A stretch of DNA of 64,000 nt from positions 372,001-436,000 of the forward strand of contig JADILM010000008.1 of NCBI GenBank assembly GCA_016617785.1, in the 5' to 3' direction. Both the position numbers and the translations under genes were made by a program. This document shows positions 22,602-32,025 of the stretch, one piece after another. The notes under the pieces are model-generated. The model was not told the DNA's origin. It did no database searches and saw nothing but the letters and a program-made list of their open reading frames with translations. The first letter of the stretch is position 1; every line of letters begins with the position of its first letter. Source of the stretch: Sporobolomyces roseus. Lineage: Eukaryota > Basidiomycota > Microbotryomycetes > Sporidiobolales > Sporidiobolaceae.

Positions 22602-23495
22602 TGCAGGTGAGGAGGGTCGTAACGGATGGATCGAGGGGAGGGGAAACGTTGAGAGACGAGGAGGGAGAGATATCTCGGAGTTGCACTGCGTGTCCGGCTC
22701 TGCTAGTAGCGATAGAGTTGATTGCTTTGTAGGTTGAGTTTGAGAGGTTGATCGTTTGGGTCGACGTCGTCCCTCGAGTCTCGAGACCGTCTTCGAATTT
22801 GTCGTAGATTCTCGTCCCTTTTTCTTCGCAATTTCTTGATCTACTGGCTCCGATTGAAGAAGCTGCATGCGAAGAAACCGTTTGCTTATCATGGTTCGAC
22901 CGAAGAACAGGCGAGAGGAAGCAGAAAATCCAAGAAACCTATCCCAACTCCTCGAACTAAGGCGCAACGGACGCAGCGAGCTTGCGAGTGAGAGTCTGTT
23001 GTAACCGCACGAACGCGAGTGTCGAGAAATCGTGAGAAAAGTTTGTGAGCGAAGTCGTCGAGAAAGATGAAGCGAACGATCTGCTTCTCTTCTCCTTCAT
23101 CTCACTCGCTTTGCTCGACACTCGCAAAACTTCTTCTTGCCCGCCCTCCGTCCCCTACAACGTCCACTTGTGTGACAATAGCTTGAAGTGGAAAACCGAT
23201 GTCGTAGAACCCGCTACGATTCTACGGCGTCGCAAGAAAGCTTATCGATTGCAAAGCGCTATCGACAAGTTTCTTTCTTAACCCACAAACCTTCTAGTAG
23301 CTGTCGAAAAGCGAAGCATCAGAACGAGGCTAGTTCGTGCGACGAACGGTAGACTTGGGGTAGACGTCCTTCGCAGAGATCCCTCGTCGTCAACAATCAA
23401 ACAGAGCGAGGGTCGACGGAATCAAGGTATATTTTGGGTTGCGATATGAAAACTGAGGGGTTTGAACGATAAAAAAAGACTATCTAACTACTCTC
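22602..23495. other. Long intergenic region upstream of MED13
   Basis: These 894 bases lie between the MED13 start and the stop of ECM31 (both on the minus strand). They contain a 12-base perfect inverted repeat, GCGAGTGTCGAG at 23015-23026 and its complement at 23114-23125, 87 bases apart. Open frames here (plus 23045-23281, minus 22575-22967) lack a start context or homologues. The region probably holds the MED13 promoter and possibly an unrecognised non-coding RNA. Confidence 0.35.
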
Positions 23496-24721
23496 CTACT
23501 TCTTTGCCGACTCCAAGAACCCTTCCAACTCCTCCTTCTTCATAGGATAAGTATGTTGACCCTCCTCCGGATAACTCCTCGCCCTAACCTCTTCGATATA
23601 ACTCGCAATCCCTTTAACCGCCTCTTCTCCAACATTTCCAAACTTTTTGACAAACTTGGGTCCTACGTGAGTCGGGGAAGGGTCGCCTCCCAGCATATCG
23701 AGTTGTACGAGTACTTGTCCATCCGTCATGTTTCCCGCACCAATTCCAATGGTCGAAGCCTCGACTTGTTCCGAAACGTATTTCGCAACTTCTGAAGGAA
23801 TCGCTTCCAACACCATTGAGAACACTCCTGCCTTATCTAACGCCCTCGCATCCCTCAACACTTTCATAGCTCCACTAATCGTCTTTCCCTGTACTCTGAA
23901 TCCACCCAAACTTGAAGCTCGTTGAGGAGTCAATCCAATATGACCCATGACTGGGATTCCCATTTTCGTCAAGTGTTCGACGAGCGGCACGATTTCTTCT
24001 CCACCTTCAATCTTGACTCCATCCATATTCCCTTCTTGAATCAGTCGGATCGCTGCTTTGACTCCGTCCGAGATCGAGGCGTGGTAGGTCCCAAATGGTA
24101 AGTCAGCGATGAGGAGAGATGTGTGGCATCCTCGAGCGACGGATCGACAGTGATAAAGGAGTTCGTCGAGAGAGAGGGAAGTCGTAGAGGAGTAACCGCA
24201 AGCGACCATTGCGAGAGAGTCTCCGACGAGACAGATATCGATACCTCGTTTCGTCGTCGTCGTCGTTGTCGTTGTCGAGGAAGGAGGAGGAGCGGAAGCA
24301 GCTTCAATGAAGCGTGCAGAGGGGTAGTCGTGAGCAGTGAGCATAGTAATGGGGATTCGTTTCCGCTTGAAGCTTTGTAGGTCGAGTACGGTGCGCTTTT
24401 TACGAGGAGCGGGAGGAGGACCTTGGGCTGCCGACGCCGAAGAGGATAGGGGAGCTACATTATTGCGAAAAGGGTTGAGTCAGCGAAAGTGGATTCGACA
24501 AAGGGAAGTTTGAACGTACTGGACTTTTCGGATGGGTAAGAGCTGTATGATCTCCTTCCCTTGGTAAGCTTCCCACATTGACAACCAGCTTTGTGTAAAG
24601 TTTGAGATCCGGCGAGAGATGAGAACCGGTAAGTTGAAGTCGAAGCAAAAGGGGAAGCAATCGCTGCTGGTTGACTTCGGATGGCTGATAGAATAGGTCG
24701 AGCTACTGATCCAGTGCTCAT
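23496..24721 (-). CDS. ECM31: 3-methyl-2-oxobutanoate (ketopantoate) hydroxymethyltransferase
   Basis: First committed enzyme of pantothenate (vitamin B5) synthesis: it adds a hydroxymethyl group from methylene-tetrahydrofolate to 2-oxoisovalerate. Two exons. Exon 1 (from 24721, MSTGSVARPILSAI) is Ser/Arg-rich and looks like a mitochondrial presequence. After the intron, PITMLTAHDYPSARF opens the PanB TIM barrel, followed by ICLVGDSLAMVACGY (metal-binding GDS), IADLPFGTY, GVKIEGG, VMGHIGLTPQ, SMVLEAIP (catalytic-site Glu), IGIGAG and DGQVLVQLDMLG. The thin variable insert of poly-Thr after position 24280 is unusual. The end is SAKK at 23496. It is head to head with NDUFAF7. An upstream in-frame ATG (24781) is possible. 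Confidence 0.93.
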
Positions 24722-24955
24722 CTCGGATAGCTCTTTGCGTTGTCGAGGTGAATGGTAAGAGAACAACCTTTCTCTCCTCACAACTTTTTCGAAAGTGGCT
24801 CAACCCTCTCCACCTCACGCCGACTACTCGAACACAAGTACGTAACACTCTCGAAGCTCATACAATAACATCTGAAGTCAACCGAAGTCTAGCCGGCACC
24901 GATCTCGAACCTTCCTCTCCTCTCGCTTTCATCCAACCTCTCCCACTCCCTCAAG
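24722..24955. promoter_or_regulatory. Divergent promoter region ECM31 / NDUFAF7
   Basis: These 234 bases lie between two outward-facing start codons, both of mitochondrial proteins. C/T-rich tracts run towards the plus-strand start at 24956. No operator is recognised. Confidence 0.45.
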
Positions 24956-27054
24956 ATGCAAACCTCTCGACAGTCTGCTCGATTACTGCGATCCATCGCT
25001 CAATCTACTCATCTCCCTATACCAGCTTCTCGACTTTCAACGTCCACTCCTCGTCGATTCAGATCAACATCTTCGCATCCTCTCTCAGGCAGCGATTCCT
25101 TCAACTCACAGGGCAATCCTTTAGCAGGACCATCGAAAGAGAAGGAGATTAGATCAGGACCTCCCACAGAACTCTTGACTGTATTGGAGGAAACGATCAA
25201 GGTGAAATTTCATTCCTTTCCTTTATCATTCTTCGCAATCGCTGATTCTCCTCGTCTTCATAAGACTCATGGACCATTACCTGTGCCGAGATTCATGACT
25301 CTATGTCTCAACCATCCGACATTGGGTTACTATACGACGAGAACTGTCTTTGGGAAAGAAGGAGATTTCGTGACTTCTCCTGAAATCTCGCAAGTCTTTG
25401 GCGAGGTGCGTCTGAGTTAACTGTCATGCCCTATGCCCTGTTCTGACATGCGATTCTTTCCTGCGTTCAGCTCCTCGGGATCTGGTACGTTACTCAATGG
25501 CTGCAACAGGGAGCTCCGAAGAAAGTACGAGTCGTCGAATTAGGTCCAGGTCGAGGTACCCTCCTCGCCGATGTCCTCCGAGTGCGCTAGATCTCTTCTT
25601 CAGCTTCACTCACGAGCCAAATACAAACTCACAGTCTCTCGCTCGGATCTGCAGACGTTCAAATCTCTTCCCTCTCAATCCTCTCCACCAGTCACTTCGA
25701 TTCACCTAGTCGAGCAATCCGAAGCGTTACAAGGTGTACAGAAAGAAGCGTTACGAAGATCAGGGTTCGGCGAGACTCCTGTCTTCTGGCATAGGAACGT
25801 CGAGGAGGTACCGAAAAGTAGGTTCAGAAAAGATCTCAGCCTGTGATGGAAGCTCGGACTGATCTTCTCGTACTTGAGCCCACAGGTGAGGACGAGTTCA
25901 CTGTTGCGATCGCACACGAGTTCTTCGATGCCCTACCTATTCACATATTCGAGGTGAGTCAACCTTTCGCAATTCCACTATCCTTCACTCATTGACCCGT
26001 CCCATTTCCCGTTCCTAGCACACCCAAAAAGGATGGCGAGAAGTTCTAGTAGATATCGCCGATCCGAAATCATCAGTGATGCAAGTCTCAGAGATCTCAT
26101 GAGCTTCCCTACTTTTCCGCTCGAGCTGATGACGTTTCCTAGGTCTTGCAGTGTCAGCGCAGAAAAGAAAGAACCTTTACGACTCGTCCTATCTCCTACC
26201 CCAACTCCCGCTTCATCTCTCTATAGTTCCCTCGGAGATCTCGCCAAATCCTCCACATCTTCCTCACCAACGCTTCATTCCGCCGCTCCCCTCCTCAACG
26301 TAGACACGACTCGACCTCCTGCTCATTCCCCTTATTCCTCACGACCGACCCTGGCGAAGGGTAAAGAAGGTGAAGCGAATTTGACTGCACAACGATTTGC
26401 ACGATTACCTCAAGGATCAAGGTTAGAGATTAGTCCTTCTTCTTATGAGGTCGCTAGAGGGTTTGCGAAATTGATTCGAGGGGAGAAAGGAGGTGCTGGG
26501 TTGGTGGTTGATTATGGGGACGCGAAAGCTTTCGGAAGGAGTTGGAGGGTGAGTCTTCTTCGATCTCTCTCTTTCTTTCAGCCGTCAAAAAAGGGTGTCG
26601 CTGATAGGTATCGAGAGTGTCACAGGGTTTCCGAAAACATTCGGTTGTGGACCCATTGAGTAAACCCGGTCATACGGATTTGACGGCAAACGTCGATTTC
26701 TCTTACTTGTCAGAAGCGATGAATGAATTCGGTTAGTTCCGCCTCTCGCTCTCTCTCTCTTACCCTAATCAACCGACTGAACAATATGTTCGTCTAGTTA
26801 CTCCTCATGGTCCCCTAACTCAATCAACATTCCTAACCTCTCTCGGACTCGCACCTCGTCTCGCTTCACTCATGAGATCAGCTACTTCAGAAGATCGGAA
26901 GAAGGACCTCGAGTCGGCAGCGAAACGATTGATTGATGGGACCGGAATGGGAGGACAGTATAAAGTGTTGGGAATCACGCCGAAACGAGCAGAGGGAATG
27001 GGGAAGAAGGAGGATTGTTTCCCTTTTGATTTGGAAGGGATTAAGCAGAAGTAG
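24956..27054 (+). CDS. NDUFAF7: Complex I assembly factor, protein-arginine methyltransferase NDUFAF7 (MidA family)
   Basis: Mitochondrial SAM-dependent methyltransferase that modifies an arginine of the 49-kDa complex I subunit early in assembly. The start MQTSRQSARLLRSIAQSTH is a typical presequence, rich in Arg and Ser. Seven or so exons give about 500 residues. Core blocks are [63 protein letters not shown] (SAM-binding Gly-rich loop), HLVEQSEAL, VAIAHEFFDALPIHIF, GWREVLVD, RLEISPSSYEVARGFAKLI, GAGLVVDYGDAK and GHTDLTANVDFSYL. Later come THGPLTQSTFLTSLGL and MGGQYKVLGIT, as in the family. All motif I and post-I residues are present. It is tail-to-tail with the FRA10AC1-like gene. Confidence 0.92.
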
Positions 27055-27135
27055 AGGAGAAAATACGATAGTTGTTGCAACATTAGACTAGAACTGACAA
27101 CAGATACAATTAGATGCGAACAAGACGACAGAAGG

Positions 27136-28149
27136 CTATCGACGAGAAGGAGAAGCTGATCTTCGACGAGAGCGAGATTGGGAATGAGAGCGCCTGCGCT
27201 CCGAAGTCGGGCTTGCATGTCGTCTGTACTTGATATCGGGAGGAAGAGCTGGAGCGTATTCTTCGGCATCCTCCTCTTCCTGCACCGGATCTTTCGAATA
27301 TCTTCGTTTCCTCGGTTCCTCTCTCTCGCCTCCTTTCCTTCCCTCCCGTCTCTCTGTCTCGCTTTCCACCCTTGCAATCTCACTCGGTTCTTCCTGAGCT
27401 CTATGATTCCCCTCCCCCCTCTCTATCGCACCCTTCTCTCTCGCCTCCTTCGCTTTCTCCTTCCCCCTTCTCAATTTCTTCCCGCACTCCCGACACAACA
27501 CGACCTTGACCAACGCACTCTTCTTAAACCCTTCCTCGACATACCCAAAGTTCATTTCCGATTCCTCCAACCTCGTTTCAACCAAAGGAGTTGAAGAATC
27601 TGGATCTACTATTGCTCCTTCTTCTTCTTCTTCCAGAGCCTCTAGGAGTCTCGAAGAGGCTTGATGGAATTGACAACGCATTGAAGCGCACGTGAGGTGA
27701 CCAATTCCGAGTAGTACTTCATCTTCTGTTCTCCAGCGTAATCCAATCTAAGAAACGAAGGAGGAAAATTCAGTTTGGTTGCGAAGGAGGAGAGGAGAAG
27801 GGAGAGACGAACGGCTCCTGTACTCCAGTGTTTCAAGTTGACAATTGCGAACTCTTTGAATAATGAATCATAGTATTTCGCAGCTACTTGATCCTCCCAA
27901 GATAAAGTCGAAGGATCAACTTCGTTTGAACGAACGAATCTATTTCATTCGAAGTTCAGTCAAGTGGGCTCTCAATTGTATGGAAGGGAATACTGACTGA
28001 TGGCGTTCTTTGAGTATGTCCAACTCGTGTTTCGATTGAGGTTTAGGAGGTCTCTTACCTCGATTATAAGAATCTCGAATTGCCCAAATTCGTTGGTCTC
28101 GTTCGAACGCGTTGAGAGGTTCAGTCGTTTGCACCTTTCGTTTAGACAT
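27136..28149 (-). CDS. FRA10AC1-like nuclear (spliceosome-associated) protein
   Basis: Homologue of human FRA10AC1, a protein found with late spliceosomal complexes. The start MSKRKVQTTEPLNAFERDQ is basic. Family blocks are WEDQVAAKYYDSLFKEFAIVNL, GLRWRTEDEVLLGIGHLTCAS, EMNFGYVEEGFKKSALVKVVLC and RECGKKL; the last contains the Cys pair of a small zinc-like knuckle. The C-terminal third is a long charged Arg/Glu tail ending in RS repeats (RSHSQSRSRRRSASPSRR), which fits a splicing-speckle protein. Five or so exons, about 300 residues. It is divergent from the NDUFB4-like gene with only 99 bases between starts. A role in splicing is taken from family knowledge, not from this sequence. Confidence 0.85.
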
Positions 28150-28248
28150 TCTAAAGGGTCGTGTGAAAGGTCGAGAGAGTCGAGTGAGGAGTAGGAAGCC
28201 AAAGAGCGAAAGAGCCTGAGAGGTTCAACTTGAACATTACACATTAAA
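28150..28248. promoter_or_regulatory. Very short divergent promoter FRA10AC1 / NDUFB4-like
   Basis: Only 99 bases separate the two start codons. The region must serve both genes. A TTAAAAT-like A/T stretch touches the plus-strand ATG. No TATA box or known operator was recognised. Confidence 0.5.
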
Positions 28249-28839
28249 ATGGCTGGAGGACACGGAGGATACCGTAAGTCTATCATACTACCTAATCAGA
28301 GCGATACTGACCCGTCTGCCTTGTTTAGAACCCGTTAAAGTGATTACTTTCTCATCTCCCCTCATCTCTCATCAATCCCTGCCAACTCACACTCCCTTTT
28401 GGTGTACAGCTTGACCCTGGAGTCGAATCATGGAACTATATGGTCAGTCTGACCTGCACTCATCCACTCGGGAAGGAGCACTGATGAGATACGAGGTCTG
28501 GCTTGACAGAGGGAGAACGTCTGGAGGCATTTCAAGTTCACAAAGACTACTGCACGGTTATCATTGATCTGGGGTGTACTCGTACCCGTTGGAGTGTTTG
28601 CGTTTGCTCAACGACAAGATGTAAGTCATTTCCGCTCTTCCTTCCTCTCCTCACTTCGCACGACTTGAACTCATCATCTCCCTCTGCTGCCTTCTTCCTT
28701 CTCGATGCCTCTCGTAATGGTTGAATAGCTCAAATGGGATATTGCCGGTGCGAAACGAGATGATGCGATTGCACGATTTGGTCCTTCTTCAGTGAAAACA
28801 TCCGAACGAGCGGGACAGGATTCAGTAGAGGAGGAATAA
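28249..28839 (+). CDS. NDUFB4: Complex I subunit NDUFB4 (B15)-like, five exons with an 11-base microexon
   Basis: A 96-residue single-pass inner-membrane subunit of NADH:ubiquinone oxidoreductase. Exons are 28249-28273, 28329-28339 (11 bases, coding PVK with a split Gln codon), 28410-28442, 28510-28620 and 28729-28839. The frame is continuous and every junction is GT..AG. The protein begins MAGGHGGY, then DPGVESWNYMRENVWRHFKF, a hydrophobic helix LIWGVLVPVGVFAFA, and KWDIAGAKRDDAIARFG. The D-P-x-x-E-x-(W/Y)-N-x-M-R-E block and the position of the helix fit fungal B15/NDUFB4. The C-terminal 20 residues are acidic and variable. Family assignment is by motif recall, so a close relative among small complex I subunits remains possible. 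Confidence 0.8.
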
Positions 28840-29186
28840 AGCGGGTTTCAGGGGTTTGTAAACGACGAAGGAAGATGGTCGATCACTGTTTGCAGTATCA
28901 GGGTTTCGTTCTCATTGACAATTGCGAAGAGAAAGAAGAGGAAACCCTTTAATCGTTTACTCGACGACGACGATTTCTATTCGATCGCGCTTGACTGAAA
29001 GACTCGCAATTTAGACAGGATCAAGATATCGGGACGGATAATCTTCGATAGAGCAGTGAGAAAGTATGTAATCTATCACTTTCGGAAAGTGAAAGTACCC
29101 AACATGTCATCGAGTTTTTCTGTCTCTCTTCCTTTGACTTCTTCATCTCTCCTCTTCTCGCCCGGATCGTTTGTTCAAGGAGCTGT
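28840..29186. promoter_or_regulatory. Upstream region of RGS-LOV gene 1
   Basis: These 347 bases hold the NDUFB4-like 3' end and the promoter of the first photoreceptor gene. A perfect 15-base palindrome lies at 29077-29091 (listed separately). GATA-type words occur near 29036 and 29047. No ORF was seen. Confidence 0.45.
29077..29091. promoter_or_regulatory. 15-base palindrome CACTTTCGGAAAGTG
   Basis: The two 7-base arms are exact reverse complements around a central G, 95 bases upstream of the RGS-LOV 1 start codon. A related but imperfect word, CTCTTTCGGAGAAG, is upstream of RGS-LOV 2 at about 31803-31816. A transcription-factor site shared by the tandem pair is possible. No known factor is assigned. 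Confidence 0.35.
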
Positions 29187-31599
29187 ATGACAGCACCTCT
29201 ATCTCCTCGGCAAGATGCCAAACCCAACGTAAGCATCTATTCTTCAGTCTCTCCCTCTCTTGTCGATCTCATCTCAAATTAATTTCCTTTAAACTTTCGG
29301 TCCAAATAGCACGATCGACCACTCCGACCACCCTATACAGAAGCAGACTTGGAGAATTTGGCACCAGTACCAGTAGTACGAGGGAACCGAATGAGAACAG
29401 CATCAAACGATTCGAATGGATCAGTCGAATCTCACACTTCCCTCGCTCATCTCCCTCCACTACCTCCTACGATCTATACGAATCAACATGCATACAAGGG
29501 AAAAACTTCAGAACCGACTGCTCTACAATCTTCGATCGGTTTCTCATTGTCGAAACTTCTCACTCTTCCAACTTTCACCGCTTTCCTTAGTACTCAAACT
29601 GGTTACACAGGTAAGCAAAACCTTCCGTCTCAGTCTTCGAGCGTTATACTGAGATCAGGAGCATATGTTTGCAGATTTCTGGGAATACCTCTTAGCATTC
29701 TCTTCACCTCACCTTCACACTCTCGAACTTCAACGAGATCTACAAGCCCTCATTCGACTCACGAACCACAGTTCAGCCGCAGCACGAGGGATGAGAGAAG
29801 CGTATTGTACCCCTAGTGGAGAGAAGAAGGTCGTATTGAAGGCGGATCTGACAGAGGGAGATCATGATCATGATTTTATGAGTGATATGGGAGATGCATT
29901 GGCGGAGATCGCGGAACCTCCTTCTGGGTTGGAGAGGGCTAGTCAACATTTACTGCAGGAATTGTATGCGACGGAATTCGAGGTGAGTCAAGCTTCTTCT
30001 TTACGCTCGAGAAGTCGAGCTGAGTTCCTTTTCTTTCACAGGCTTTCGTCAAACATCGATTACTCGCTCATACGAAGCTGCAACTGGAGAAGAGAGATCT
30101 TAATAAGAACGATGTAGCTGGACTGTAAGTCTGAAACCGATTGTCTCAACTCCTTCCAAAGAGCTAATCTGACTCTCTTTTCGAATGATAGGGGCGAAGC
30201 GTTCGTCCTGTCGAACCCGAAGCTACACGATTGCCCGATAGTACTCGCTTCTCCAGCGTTCTGTGCCGTAACGGGATACGCCCAAGACGATATCATTGGA
30301 AGGAATTGTCGATTCTTGCAAGGGGAAGCTACGAGTGTAGAAAGTGTTCACGAGATTCGTCAAGCTATCAAAGAACAACGACGTGAGTCCATCACATCTT
30401 CCTGCAACGACTCCGAAGCTCGCCTGAATCGCCGTCGTTTTGTAGCTGTCACCCAACTCTTACTCAATTACGATAAATCTGGTGCACCATTCTTCAACCT
30501 CCTCTGCATCATTCCCCTCTTCGCTCCTACGGGAGAACTCATCTACTTCGTCGGAGGACAAACCGATGTTACTGGAGCACTCGGCAACGGTTCACGACTT
30601 CAACTACCAGGACGAACTCCCTTACCCGAAGAACCCAACAAATCCGAGATCGACCTCTCGGCCTTCTCTCCGATCGTACAAACGAGTGCAACCTACGCAG
30701 CAGCCGCAAACGACGCCAATTCAATCGATGAACCAAGATCGAAATCTGCTCAAAGTCAGAACGACGATTCGGCGAAATCGAGTAGTGAACCGAAACATCA
30801 TTACGGAGCGGAACTGTTGAATGGAGGGAAAGAGAAGAGCTCATCCTCCGTGAGACCGAGACCATTCTCGAAAGGTAGTCGACACTCGTTTTTGGGCCCG
30901 AAAACTTGGAGTACGAAACCTCAACCTAGCACGACTATCACCACTACGATTAGTGATGGAGATGAGAGTCCGAAGTTGCAGTACAAGCAGGGAACGGTCG
31001 AGAGGAGGGTCAACGAGTTTCAAACTACTTATGAGAAATTGATCTTGGTTAGTCGAGCTGGTGAGTCCTCATTCCTCTCTCTTTCTCTCTTCTTCGATAC
31101 TCACATCGTTCCATATATAGGTCGAAAGATCCTCTTCAACACTGGAGCGTTCCTTCGATTCTGTGGACTCCCAGCTTCAACAGCAGAACAAATCGACAAT
31201 TCAGTCTTGATCAAGACCGACCTACTCGAAGTCATCAAAGGACCGAACGGAGAGAATTCCGCAGAAGTGAAAGCAAAGATTACTCAAGCGATGGAGGAAG
31301 GGAAATCGTGTAGTGTTAGATGTGGGTTCAAGGTAGAGGAAAAGAAAGTTCTCTTGTGAGTTTGGGCAATGCGCTCGAATCCTCTCTCGATTGCAGCAAC
31401 TAATTCGAGGTTGTCTTCGTCACAGTAAAACGCGGTCAGCTGTTGGAGCACCAACAGCGTATGGTGTACTGCATTTAACGCCGCTGAGAGACTTGGATGA
31501 GAAGACTACTGCTTATGTCGCGATGTTCGTCTCCTTCTCTCTCTTCCTCGATACCCTCATACTGACTTAGTCTAACTTGCTGCATACAGCTTCGCTTGA
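29187..31599 (+). CDS. RGS-LOV-PAS blue-light photoreceptor 1
   Basis: The start is MTAPLSPRQD. About nine exons, roughly 650 residues. An N-terminal RGS domain (SLSKLLTLPTFTAFLSTQTG through FWEYLLAF and ASQHLLQELYATEFEAFVKHRLL) is followed by a LOV domain. That domain has the flavin signature GRNCRFLQG, whose Cys forms the photoadduct, plus LLNYDKSGAPFFNLL and YFVGGQTDVTG, which supply the Asn and Gln flavin contacts. After a Ser/basic linker, a second PAS-like domain follows (YEKLILVSRAGRKILFNTGAFLRFCGLP) that has no LOV cysteine. This is the architecture of fungal RGS-LOV proteins such as Botrytis BcLOV4, which move to the membrane in blue light and should couple light to G-alpha GTP hydrolysis. 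The end is VAIFA at 31599. A second paralogue follows in tandem. Confidence 0.88.
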
Positions 31600-32025
31600 T
31601 CCGCTCGTTATTGGAGTCAAGCCTTGACTCGAATCGGATTCGCTTTTTTCCATCACTATCTCTCATTTGTGTATAGATCCCTCTCTCCCTCTCTTTCTTT
31701 GTCCTCGTTATCGGACTTGTTGATACATATCATATCGATATCCTTCTCTCTCTGTACTTGTTGATTGTGAATAGTCTTCATTGTAACTAATCTTGAACGG
31801 ACTCTTTCGGAGAAGCTGACTAAATATGGACGATTTGAATCTACTGGAGCTCAGGGATAGGGTGCTGACCCCATGGTGCGTGGTCGGAAAAGAAACGAGG
31901 AAAATTGGTTTGCTCGTTTTGGTTGCGAAACTTTTGGAGTGCGATCGATTTCTCTTCCTCTCTTTCTCTTCCTCCTTGCTCTCCTTCTCTCAACACAAAG
32001 GTCTGGATCGATACTCGGTATCAGT
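31600..32025. other. Intergenic region between the tandem RGS-LOV genes
   Basis: These 426 bases are T/C-rich after 31670. They contain the palindrome-like word CTCTTTCGGAGAAG at about 31803. A short open frame at 31826-32029 has no features of a protein gene. Confidence 0.4.

Noticed and set aside
22575..22967. N-terminal extension of MED13 upstream of MSQDTR
   Set aside because: The frame is open but the sequence has no MED13 similarity; the ATG at 22601 is the most economical start.
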